From JBKHBQ01 sp046542305 (GTDB lineage: Bacteria; Bacteroidota; Bacteroidia; Bacteroidales; 4484-276), in assembly GCA_046542305.1 (NCBI GenBank), contig JBKHBQ010000205.1, positions 1 through 7,022 on the forward strand: DNA of 7,022 nucleotides, in the 5' to 3' direction. Shown here piece after piece: positions 1 through 5,777 of this stretch. Positions within the stretch are counted from its first letter, which is position 1. Every line of letters begins with the position of its first letter. The notes under the pieces were generated by a model, which was not told the DNA's origin, ran no database searches, and saw only the letters and a list, made by a program, of their open reading frames with translations. A program made the translations under genes and the position numbers.

Positions 1-309
1 GCGTTTTACATGAAGCAAAACGACGACGGCAAAACCGTTCGTGCCATGGACGTGCTTTTCCCGCAAATTGGTGAGATCATTGGCGGATCGCAGCGCGAGG
101 AGATTTACGAAAAATTGTACAGCCGCATGCAGGAAATGGACATCCCCGAAAAGGACATGTGGTGGTAACTCGAAACCCGTAAATTCGGCACCGTGCCGCA
201 TGCCGGTTTCGGGCTGGGATTTGAGCGAATGGTACAATTTGTTACGGGAATGAAAAACATCCGCGATGTAATTCCGTTTCCGCGCACCCCACAAAATGCA
301 GAGTTTTAA
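1..309 (+). pseudogene. asnS: Asparaginyl-tRNA synthetase, C-terminal part, interrupted by an in-frame TAA
   Basis: This is the 3' end of a class II synthetase that charges tRNA-Asn with asparagine in the cytoplasm; the 5' part lies outside the window. Frame 1 gives the AsnRS signature AMDVLFPQIGEIIGGSQRE, then WW, a TAA stop at 166-168, and then, still in frame, LETRKFGTVPHAGFGLGFER and a tail ending IRDVIPFPRTPQNAEF before the natural TAA at 307-309. The stretch GFGLGFER (205-228) is class II motif 3, whose Arg contacts ATP. The family normally has Tyr after WW, so one change at base 168 (C or T to A) explains the stop. Everything after it is intact, so the lesion is either recent or a sequence error. 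A product ending at 166 would lose 47 residues including motif 3 and should be inactive. The family assignment is secure; whether this is a true pseudogene is not. Confidence 0.9.
166..168 (+). other. Premature TAA codon within asnS
   Basis: The codon between Trp-Trp and Leu-Glu-Thr-Arg is TAA, where AsnRS proteins usually carry Tyr (TAT/TAC). There is no frameshift: the same frame continues for 46 sense codons to the family's usual C-terminus. TAA also ends rpoN, the barrel gene, the ATPase gene and asnS itself in this window, so a changed genetic code is not a good explanation. Confidence 0.85.
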
Positions 310-319
310 TCAGCTTTTC

Positions 320-350
320 TTGCTGAAATGAAAATTGCTCAATAAATTTG
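320..350 (+). promoter_or_regulatory. Putative Bacteroidota-type promoter for rpoN
   Basis: TAAATTTG at 343-350 matches the Bacteroidota -7 consensus TAnnTTTG exactly, and a TTG at 320-322 lies 20 bases upstream, within the spacing reported for the -33 element. Transcription would start near 357 and leave a leader of about 65 bases. A second, weaker candidate is TTG at 360-362 with TACATTTA at 382-389 (19-base spacer), which would give a much shorter leader. I cannot tell which is used, or whether rpoN is also read from asnS. Confidence 0.45.
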
Positions 351-423
351 CGGAAAATCTTGCAAAACGGGTATTTTTTAATACATTTACATTAAAAGAT
401 AAAGATCCGGAGAACGACAGGAC

Positions 424-1896
424 ATGGGTAAACAGGGATTAGTACAAAAACTGGCTTTGCAACAAAAGCTTTCACCGCAGCAAATTCTGCTGATGAAATT
501 GCTGCAGATTCCCTCCATGGCCCTCGAGCAACGCATTAAGCAGGAAATCGAAGAAAATCCTGCCCTGGAGGACCAAACGGAAATCGAGGACGAATTTCAG
601 GAAAACGAACGGGAAGAAGAGTTTGAAAATGAAATGGATAATCAGGAAGGTGATGAATTCGACCTGAGTGATTATATGGACGATGATGAAATCCCTTTGT
701 ACAAACTGCAGGCAAATAACTACAGCCCAGATGACGAACGCAAGGAAATTCCATACGCCTCGGGAAAAACTTTTCATGACAACCTGATCTCGCAACTCGG
801 CCTGCGCAACCTCACCGAAAAGCAGATCATCATTGCCAGCACCATTATCGGCAATCTCGACGATTCAGGGTATCTGCAACGCGAACTGAATGCCATGGTC
901 GACGATCTGGCATTTACCCAAAACCTAACCACCACGCCCGAGGAGATCCTTGAAGTGTTGCGGATCATTCAGGAACTCGATCCGGCCGGTGTGGGCGCCC
1001 GCAACCTGAAGGAATGCCTGCTGATTCAGTTGCGCCGCAAACAAAAGGAAGAGGATATCAAAGCCCTTGACCTGCCCATCATGATCCTCGAACGGTATTT
1101 CAACGAATTTACCAAAAAGCATTACGAGAAGATCATGAAAAAAGGCAAACTCAATGAGGAGGAACTGAAATATGCCATCAGCGAAATTCTGAAACTGAAC
1201 CCGAAACCGGGTAACTCGATGGGCGAAACGGTGAAGACCAATCAGTATATTTCGCCCGATTTCATGGTCAGCAATCAGGATGGAAAGCTGGAGCTTACGC
1301 TGAATTCGAGGAACACCCCCGAACTGCGCCTGAGCAAAACCTACCAGAACATGATGGAGGCCTACGCTGCCGATAAAGGTAAGAAATCCAGTCAGCAGCG
1401 CGATGCCATGATGTTTGTGAAACGAAAGATCGATTCGGCCAAATGGTTTATCGACGCCATCCGGCAGCGCCAGAATACGCTTTACGTTACCATGGAAGCC
1501 ATTATGAATTATCAGAGAGACTATTTCCTCACCGGCGACGAAACCAAGCTCAAGCCGATGATCCTGAAGGATATTGCAGAAATCGTGAACCTGGATATTT
1601 CCACCATTTCGCGGGTGGCCAACAGCAAGTACGTGCAAACACCTTTTGGCACCTTCCTGCTGAAGAGTTTTTTCTCCGAATCGATGCAAACCGAATCGGG
1701 CGAGGAAGTGTCGACGCGCGAAATAAAAAAGATCCTGCAGGACTGCATCGAAGCCGAAGACAAGGTGAAGCCCCTCACCGACGAGCAACTCACAAAAATC
1801 CTCAAGGAGAAAGGCTATAACATTGCACGGCGTACCGTGGCCAAATATCGCGAACAACTCAATATTCCCGTGGCCAGGCTGCGAAAGGAACTATAA
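424..1896 (+). CDS. rpoN: RNA polymerase sigma-54 factor
   Basis: This is the alternative sigma factor that directs core RNA polymerase to -24/-12 promoters, where opening requires an AAA+ enhancer-binding activator. The 490-residue length is usual for the family. The Gln/Leu-rich region I is at about 8-48 (LALQQKLSPQQILLMKLLQ and following), where activators act. A strongly acidic region II follows at about 49-92. The core-binding domain includes LDPAGVGARNLKECLLIQL (185-203). The helix-turn-helix is at about 382-418 (KDIAEIVNLDISTISRVANS and following), and the RpoN box ARRTVAKYRE (468-477) reads the -24 element. The ATG at 424 is favoured because GGAG (409-412) sits 11 bases before it and region I begins at once. 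It lies 114 bases after asnS and 17 bases before the membrane protein gene, with which it is probably co-transcribed. All functional regions appear intact. No activator gene is present in the window. Confidence 0.98.
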   Translation: MGKQGLVQKLALQQKLSPQQILLMKLLQIPSMALEQRIKQEIEENPALEDQTEIEDEFQENEREEEFENEMDNQEGDEFDLSDYMDDDEIPLYKLQANNYSPDDERKEIPYASGKTFHDNLISQLGLRNLTEKQIIIASTIIGNLDDSGYLQRELNAMVDDLAFTQNLTTTPEEILEVLRIIQELDPAGVGARNLKECLLIQLRRKQKEEDIKALDLPIMILERYFNEFTKKHYEKIMKKGKLNEEELKYAISEILKLNPKPGNSMGETVKTNQYISPDFMVSNQDGKLELTLNSRNTPELRLSKTYQNMMEAYAADKGKKSSQQRDAMMFVKRKIDSAKWFIDAIRQRQNTLYVTMEAIMNYQRDYFLTGDETKLKPMILKDIAEIVNLDISTISRVANSKYVQTPFGTFLLKSFFSESMQTESGEEVSTREIKKILQDCIEAEDKVKPLTDEQLTKILKEKGYNIARRTVAKYREQLNIPVARLRKEL

Positions 1897-1913
1897 TTTA
1901 CATCTGCTCATTC

Positions 1914-2522
1914 ATGGAACATCAGGCAGCCAGGATCATTTCCCGCGTTTTCAACCCATTGGCATTTTCCACCTACTATCTTTTCATCATGTTCAATGTC
2001 AGGTTCCATTTTTCGATGGCCATCCCTGAAAAAGCCAGATGGATGATTCTTGGGCTGGTGTTCATTACCACCTTCATCCTGCCAGGTCTGCTGATGAATA
2101 TTTTTGGGATGATCATGCGAAAATCAGAAAAACTGGGTGCCAGAGAAGAACGGTTGCTGGCGCTGGTAATCACCGCCATTTTCTACCTGCTGAGCTATTA
2201 CCTGGTAAGCCGGATACAGCTCTCGCCGATATTTTCGCTGTTTATTCTCGGATCTACAACGCTGATCGTCGCCACACTTGTAATTTCACTTTTCTGGAAC
2301 ATCAGTGCGTATGCAATAGGGACCGGAGCCTTATTCGGAGCTTTTCTGGGTTTACACCTGACCCTGAATATCGACCTGCTGCTGCTTTTGTTTTTTGCGC
2401 TGCTTGCAGGTGGTGCTACAGGTTTTTCAAGACTGAAAATGGAAAAGCACACTCCTGCTCAGTTCTATACCGGTTTCATCATTGGCGCAGTGGGTATGCT
2501 GGCACATTTCCTGTATTTATAG
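1914..2522 (+). CDS. Multi-pass membrane protein, PAP2-like but lacking the catalytic residues
   Basis: This 202-residue inner-membrane protein has about six or seven hydrophobic segments (roughly 13-30, 43-66, 81-99, 105-127, 131-149, 153-171, 184-202). The C-terminal half resembles the PAP2 lipid-phosphatase fold. SRLKMEKHTPAQ (172-183) follows the spacing of motif C3, SRx5Hx3D, but has Gln183 in place of Asp. The position expected for motif C2 (SGH) reads SAY (131-133), and I see no C1 motif (Kx6RP). Catalysis by the usual phospho-histidine route is therefore unlikely, and a scaffold, binding or vestigial role is more plausible; this is inference. The start at 1914 is preferred over Met26 (1989) because the conserved-looking SRVFNPLAFSTYYLF helix lies before Met26, although no Shine-Dalgarno is visible. 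It follows rpoN by 17 bases and is likely in the same operon. The fold call is moderate, and an unrelated polytopic protein remains possible. Confidence 0.75.
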   Translation: MEHQAARIISRVFNPLAFSTYYLFIMFNVRFHFSMAIPEKARWMILGLVFITTFILPGLLMNIFGMIMRKSEKLGAREERLLALVITAIFYLLSYYLVSRIQLSPIFSLFILGSTTLIVATLVISLFWNISAYAIGTGALFGAFLGLHLTLNIDLLLLLFFALLAGGATGFSRLKMEKHTPAQFYTGFIIGAVGMLAHFLYL

Positions 2523-2672
2523 GAAGTTCTGCTTGAGTTGGTTCGATTACGAGATACGGTTTAGCAGATGAAGCACTCGCTGTGCGCACCGCAACCTTCG
2601 AAAAATCGTAAGTATTGTGATTAAACCGTGCCGGGACACTTCAATCGTTAGTGGAAAAATTTTTACCAGACA
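2523..2672. other. Intergenic region between convergent genes, with a long-loop 8-bp inverted repeat
   Basis: These 150 bases separate two genes that converge. The perfect inverted repeat ACGGTTTA (2556-2563) / TAAACCGT (2622-2629) encloses 58 bases, which include the small hairpin GCAC-TCGCT-GTGC and the palindrome GTGCGCAC (2582-2589). No T-run follows the right arm, so it is not a standard intrinsic terminator. No open frame of note is present. It could be a degenerate repeat element or chance. Confidence 0.35.
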
Positions 2673-3356
2673 TTAAAAAGGCATCAATGAAATACCCACG
2701 GAAATCGGGTAGAGATCCGGCCCCTGATCTTTCTTGAACAATCCCGTGAGAGAATAAAATCCCGTAAGGTTGATGAATTTCCAGCCAAAGCGGGCGCTGA
2801 TGCCGTATCTGAAAGTTTCGATATTTGGCACGTCCTTAAACTTCACAAACAGGTAATCGTTGGATTCAGGATTGAGATAATCATCGCCCTTGTACTTGGT
2901 GTGGCTGTCGATAAGAAATCCGAACTTGAACCCGAGGGCTGCACGAATGTCCTTTTTGGTTCTGAGCCTGAATTCGATGGGAATGTCCACATAGGTATAA
3001 GAAATCTTGTTGCGGTCGTAGCTTTTGTCCGGGTAGAGCGATTTAAACGGAATCAGCGCTGAATTTCCCGATGTATCTTCCACCACAAGGCCATCGCTGT
3101 AGAAATTGTGCGATCCGATACCGGCACCGAAGGCAAAGCTGAAATTGCTTTTTCCAAACCTGTAATCATAAAGACCGAGGAAATTCATTCCCTGATTGAT
3201 GAGCCGGGTGTCGATGGAATCCGGAACATCCATCCAGATATCGGTGTAGAGATCGAATACCGTGCTGAATTTTTTCCGGGTGCTCTCGTTGATGTACTGC
3301 GAGAATCCCTGCAGGGTAAAAAATACGGCAATTGCAACTAAAAGGACTTTCTTCAT
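2673..3356 (-). CDS. Outer-membrane beta-barrel protein (OMP_b-brl_2/PorT-like) with signal peptide
   Basis: This is a 227-residue secreted protein. An N-terminal MKK and a hydrophobic stretch (LLVAIAVFFTLQGFS, about 4-19) form a signal peptide with likely cleavage around Ser19-Gln20. The rest shows alternating polar and aromatic strands (for example NFSFAFGAGIGSH, YTYVDIPIEFRLR, AALGFKFGFLIDSHTKYKG, FRYGISARFGWKF, YPISVGISLMPF) and ends in Phe, as outer-membrane barrels often do. The pattern of a 'DIPIEFRLR' strand followed by a glycine-rich strand ending in SHTKYKG resembles the small eight-stranded barrel families of Bacteroidota. The frame extends upstream to an ATG at 3398, but the signal peptide begins at 3356 and an exact -7 promoter box (3375-3382) lies inside that extension, so 3356 is the start. 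Role and ligand are unknown. It reads toward rpoN's operon and away from the 110-residue gene, 184 bases behind it. Confidence 0.88.
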   Translation of the reverse strand: MKKVLLVAIAVFFTLQGFSQYINESTRKKFSTVFDLYTDIWMDVPDSIDTRLINQGMNFLGLYDYRFGKSNFSFAFGAGIGSHNFYSDGLVVEDTSGNSALIPFKSLYPDKSYDRNKISYTYVDIPIEFRLRTKKDIRAALGFKFGFLIDSHTKYKGDDYLNPESNDYLFVKFKDVPNIETFRYGISARFGWKFINLTGFYSLTGLFKKDQGPDLYPISVGISLMPF

Positions 3357-3374
3357 GATATTTCTGTTTGCTGG

Positions 3375-3382
3375 CAAAAGTA
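3375..3382 (-). promoter_or_regulatory. -7 promoter box of the barrel gene
   Basis: On the minus strand this reads TACTTTTG, an exact match to the Bacteroidota -7 consensus TAnnTTTG, 18 bases before the ATG at 3356. Transcription would start about 12 bases before that codon, giving a very short leader. No TTG was found at the usual distance for a -33 element; the nearest TTTG is 29 bases upstream. The position supports the shorter start for the gene. Confidence 0.55.
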
Positions 3383-3540
3383 CAATATTTTTAAGCATTT
3401 CACTTTATCCGCAAAGCGATATGCCGGCATACCGTCATCAAGCAGATAAAACAGATACATTAACTTTTAACTTTCGCAAATATTACGCCAGAAGGAAATA
3501 AAACCGGCGGATGCCATCAGAAATGGACTTCCCTAAGCCG

Positions 3541-3873
3541 CTATTGCTCGCCCTCGCCAACAGGCTCCATCACCGTTGAAATGCGGCAATTGTGTTTATC
3601 GTCCTCCACATAAATCAGGTAAATCGGTTGCTCGTTGCGCAGCATGTCCACCAGGGGGGCAAGTTCCGCGTGGTGATAGTAATAATAATACAGGCCGTAT
3701 TTCTTTTCGGCCTTTGGAAGTACGCAGCCATTGCTCATAAAATGAAGATAGCCGATAAAATTGTCGCCCTCCGAAAGCATGATCACGGCTTTGGTGTCTT
3801 CATCACCCGAACGTGACGAAAAGCACATGTACGAGTACTTTTCGATGGTTTTCACTTCGATTTGTTTTGGCAT
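3541..3873 (-). CDS. Small Tyr-rich protein of unknown function
   Basis: I do not recognise this 110-residue protein. It has no signal peptide and no membrane segment, so it is probably cytoplasmic. It reads as a compact alpha/beta domain: a strand-rich N-terminus (QIEVKTIEKYSYMCFSS), a second group of strands (KAVIMLSEGDNFIGYLHFM), the run LYYYYYHHAE (61-70), an apparent helix ending LVDMLRNEQP (74-83), and a final strand IYLIYVEDD followed by a polar tail. The alternation of FIGYLHFM, LYYYYYHH and PIYLIYV suggests one small sheet. The start at 3873 (MPKQIEV) is chosen over the ATG at 3903 because an exact -7 box at 3901-3908 overlaps that upstream ATG. The gene is divergent from aspS with 138 bases between start codons. 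It lies upstream of the barrel gene on the same strand, but the 184-base gap and a separate promoter argue against a tight operon. Confidence 0.75.
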   Translation of the reverse strand: MPKQIEVKTIEKYSYMCFSSRSGDEDTKAVIMLSEGDNFIGYLHFMSNGCVLPKAEKKYGLYYYYYHHAELAPLVDMLRNEQPIYLIYVEDDKHNCRISTVMEPVGEGEQ

Positions 3874-3900
3874 ATTCTGGTAATTTTTAGATGGATGCAT

Positions 3901-3908
3901 CAAACTTA
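3901..3908 (-). promoter_or_regulatory. -7 promoter box of the small Tyr-rich protein gene
   Basis: On the minus strand this reads TAAGTTTG, an exact match to TAnnTTTG. The predicted start of transcription, near 3894, leaves a leader of about 20 bases before the ATG at 3873. No -33 TTTG is seen at the usual spacing. This box and the candidate aspS promoter face away from each other in the shared divergent region. Confidence 0.5.
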
Positions 3909-3979
3909 CATAATTTTAATGAGATAGCTGCCTTTTTGGGTTGCAATGAACTTCGCTAAGGATTTCGCTCAAATTTTTA

Positions 3980-3987
3980 TAATTTCG
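3980..3987 (+). promoter_or_regulatory. Candidate -7 box for aspS
   Basis: TAATTTCG differs from TAnnTTTG at one base and lies 24 bases before the aspS ATG at 4012, so the leader would be about 18 bases. There is no clear -33 element at 17-23 bases upstream and no Shine-Dalgarno sequence in the leader. It is the best candidate in the divergent region but not a strong one. Confidence 0.35.
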
Positions 3988-4011
3988 CACCTCAATTTAA
4001 AAAAGCACATT

Positions 4012-5775
4012 ATGTACAGAACACACACCTGTGGGGAATTAAATCTGCAACACGTCGGTAAGAAAGTTGATTTGAGTGGCTGGGTACAGCGCATTCGCGA
4101 TAAAGGCGGATTGATCTGGATTGATTTGCGCGATCGTTACGGCATCACACAGTTGCTGATGGAAGAGGGAACCACTGATCCGGAGATCATCAGGCAGGCT
4201 CATAAGCTGGGCAGGGAATATGTGATCAGAACCGAAGGAACCGTGGTAGAGCGTGAATCGAAAAACCCAAAGATGCCTACAGGTGATATCGAGGTGAGGG
4301 TGGAGAAACTGGATATCCTGAACAGCAGCAAACTCCCGCCTTTTACCATCGAAGATCAGACCGACGGCGGCGAGGAACTTCGCATGAAGTACCGCTATCT
4401 GGACCTGCGCCGCAATCCGGTGAAACGAAACATGGAACTGCGTCACCGCATGGCCATCGAAACCCGGAAATACCTCGACAGCCAGCAATTCATGGAAATC
4501 GAAACTCCGGTGCTGATTAAATCAACTCCTGAAGGTGCACGCGATTTTGTTGTGCCTTCCAGGATGAATCCCGGCGAATTTTACGCCCTCCCGCAATCGC
4601 CGCAAACCTTTAAGCAGTTGCTCATGGTTGCCGGCTACGACCGCTATTACCAGATTGTGAAATGTTTCAGGGATGAGGATTTGCGTGCCGACAGGCAGCC
4701 TGAATTTACCCAGATCGATTGCGAGATGGCCTTCGTTGAACAGAATGATGTGCTTTCTACTTTCGAAGGTATGGTTAAACACTTGTTCCGGGTGGTTAAA
4801 GGCAAGGAGATTGAAGGAGACATGCCGCGGATGTCGTTTGATGATGCCATGAAATACTACGGCAGCGACAAGCCGGATATCCGTTTCGGGATGAAGTTTG
4901 TGGAACTGAATGATGTTGCAAAGAACAAAGGTTTCCAGGTATTTGATGACGCCGAACTGGTGGTGGGTATTTCGGTGCCCGGATGTGCCGGCTATACCCG
5001 CAAGCAGCTCGACCAGCTAACCGATTTTGTACGCAAGCCGCAAATCGGCGCTAAGGGGCTGGTACATTTAAAATTCAACGAAGACGGTTCGTTCAAATCG
5101 TCGGTAGATAAATTTTATGCGCCCGAGGACCTGAAAACATGGGTTGAGAAATTCGGTGCCAATCCGGGTGATCTGTTGCTGATCTTAGCCGGCGAAAAAA
5201 ACAAAACCCGCAAAGCGCTCAACGAGCTGCGCCTTGAAATGGGCAACCGCCTCGGGCTGCGCAATCCGGAAGTGTTTGCCCCGCTGTGGGTGGTGGATTT
5301 CCCGTTGCTCGAATGGGACGAGGAAACAGCAAGGTTTTATGCCATGCACCATCCCTTCACCTCGCCCAAACCCGAGGATGTGGAGTTGCTTGAGCGTGAG
5401 CCCGGGCAGGTACGTGCCAATGCCTACGACCTGGTGATAAACGGAGTGGAAATCGGCGGCGGCTCCATCAGGATTCACAACAAAGAGCTTCAGGGAAAGA
5501 TGTTCAGGGTGCTTGGGTTTTCGGAAGAAGAGGCCCAAAACCAATTTGGATTCCTGATGAATGCATTCGAATACGGCGCCCCGCCCCACGGCGGAATCGC
5601 ACTGGGATTCGACAGGCTGGTTTCACTTTTCGGCGGATCAGACTCCATCCGTGACTTCATTGCCTTCCCGAAAAACAACTCCGGACGCGACATGATGATC
5701 GATACCCCGTCGGAAATTTCGCAGGAGCAACTCGACGAACTGGGAATAATCATTAAAACACCGCAGGGCAGATAG
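4012..5775 (+). CDS. aspS: Aspartyl-tRNA synthetase, bacterial type
   Basis: This class II synthetase attaches aspartate to tRNA-Asp in the cytoplasm. The 587 residues match the usual bacterial length. In order: an N-terminal OB-fold anticodon-binding domain (about 1-105, with SGWVQRIRDKGGLIWIDLRD), the catalytic core with ATPEGARD-like STPEGARDFVVPSR (171-184) and QSPQ (195-198), motif 2 FRDEDLRADRQPEF (219-232), GSDKPD (284-289), a GAD insertion domain (about 290-410), and motif 3 GGIALGFDRL (527-536). The start MYRTHTCGEL is the family N-terminus; an in-frame ATG at 3946 would add 22 residues not expected in the family and lies upstream of the candidate promoter. Lys31 and Lys84 occupy positions linked to tRNA discrimination. 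Lys84 agrees with the E. coli discriminating enzyme, whereas position 31 is neither the Leu of E. coli nor the His of non-discriminating forms. The gene appears intact. Confidence 0.98.
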   Translation: MYRTHTCGELNLQHVGKKVDLSGWVQRIRDKGGLIWIDLRDRYGITQLLMEEGTTDPEIIRQAHKLGREYVIRTEGTVVERESKNPKMPTGDIEVRVEKLDILNSSKLPPFTIEDQTDGGEELRMKYRYLDLRRNPVKRNMELRHRMAIETRKYLDSQQFMEIETPVLIKSTPEGARDFVVPSRMNPGEFYALPQSPQTFKQLLMVAGYDRYYQIVKCFRDEDLRADRQPEFTQIDCEMAFVEQNDVLSTFEGMVKHLFRVVKGKEIEGDMPRMSFDDAMKYYGSDKPDIRFGMKFVELNDVAKNKGFQVFDDAELVVGISVPGCAGYTRKQLDQLTDFVRKPQIGAKGLVHLKFNEDGSFKSSVDKFYAPEDLKTWVEKFGANPGDLLLILAGEKNKTRKALNELRLEMGNRLGLRNPEVFAPLWVVDFPLLEWDEETARFYAMHHPFTSPKPEDVELLEREPGQVRANAYDLVINGVEIGGGSIRIHNKELQGKMFRVLGFSEEEAQNQFGFLMNAFEYGAPPHGGIALGFDRLVSLFGGSDSIRDFIAFPKNNSGRDMMIDTPSEISQEQLDELGIIIKTPQGR

Positions 5776-5777
5776 TT

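Noticed and set aside
166..168. Reassignment of TAA to Tyr or another amino acid
   Set aside because: TAA terminates rpoN, the barrel gene, the ATPase gene and asnS itself at the expected family ends, so it functions as a stop in this genome.
310..326. Hairpin TCAGC-TTTTCTT-GCTGA after asnS as a terminator
   Set aside because: The stem is only five base pairs and no T-run follows, so it is not supported as an intrinsic terminator.
1647..1662. TGGCAC followed by TGC, resembling a sigma-54 -24/-12 promoter inside rpoN
   Set aside because: The -12 part is TGCTG rather than TTGC[AT] at the required five-base spacing, and it is in the middle of coding sequence with no suitable downstream gene start.
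925..1857. A 310-codon open frame on the minus strand antisense to rpoN
   Set aside because: rpoN is unmistakable over this whole stretch, and the antisense translation has low-complexity, His/Phe-rich composition typical of a shadow of a real gene; no promoter box or family motif was seen.
3421..3501. A 26-codon open frame on the plus strand between the barrel and small-protein genes
   Set aside because: No Shine-Dalgarno, no promoter box ahead of it and no recognisable sequence; a frame of this length is expected by chance.
3488..3530. Short stems (CCAT/ATGG and GGC/GCC) downstream of the 110-residue gene as its terminator
   Set aside because: Stems of three or four base pairs with no convincing T-run on the minus strand are not distinguishable from background.
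3946..4011. In-frame extension of aspS to an ATG at 3946
   Set aside because: AspRS proteins begin at the MYRTHTCGEL-like segment, and the extension has no family counterpart and precedes the best promoter candidate.
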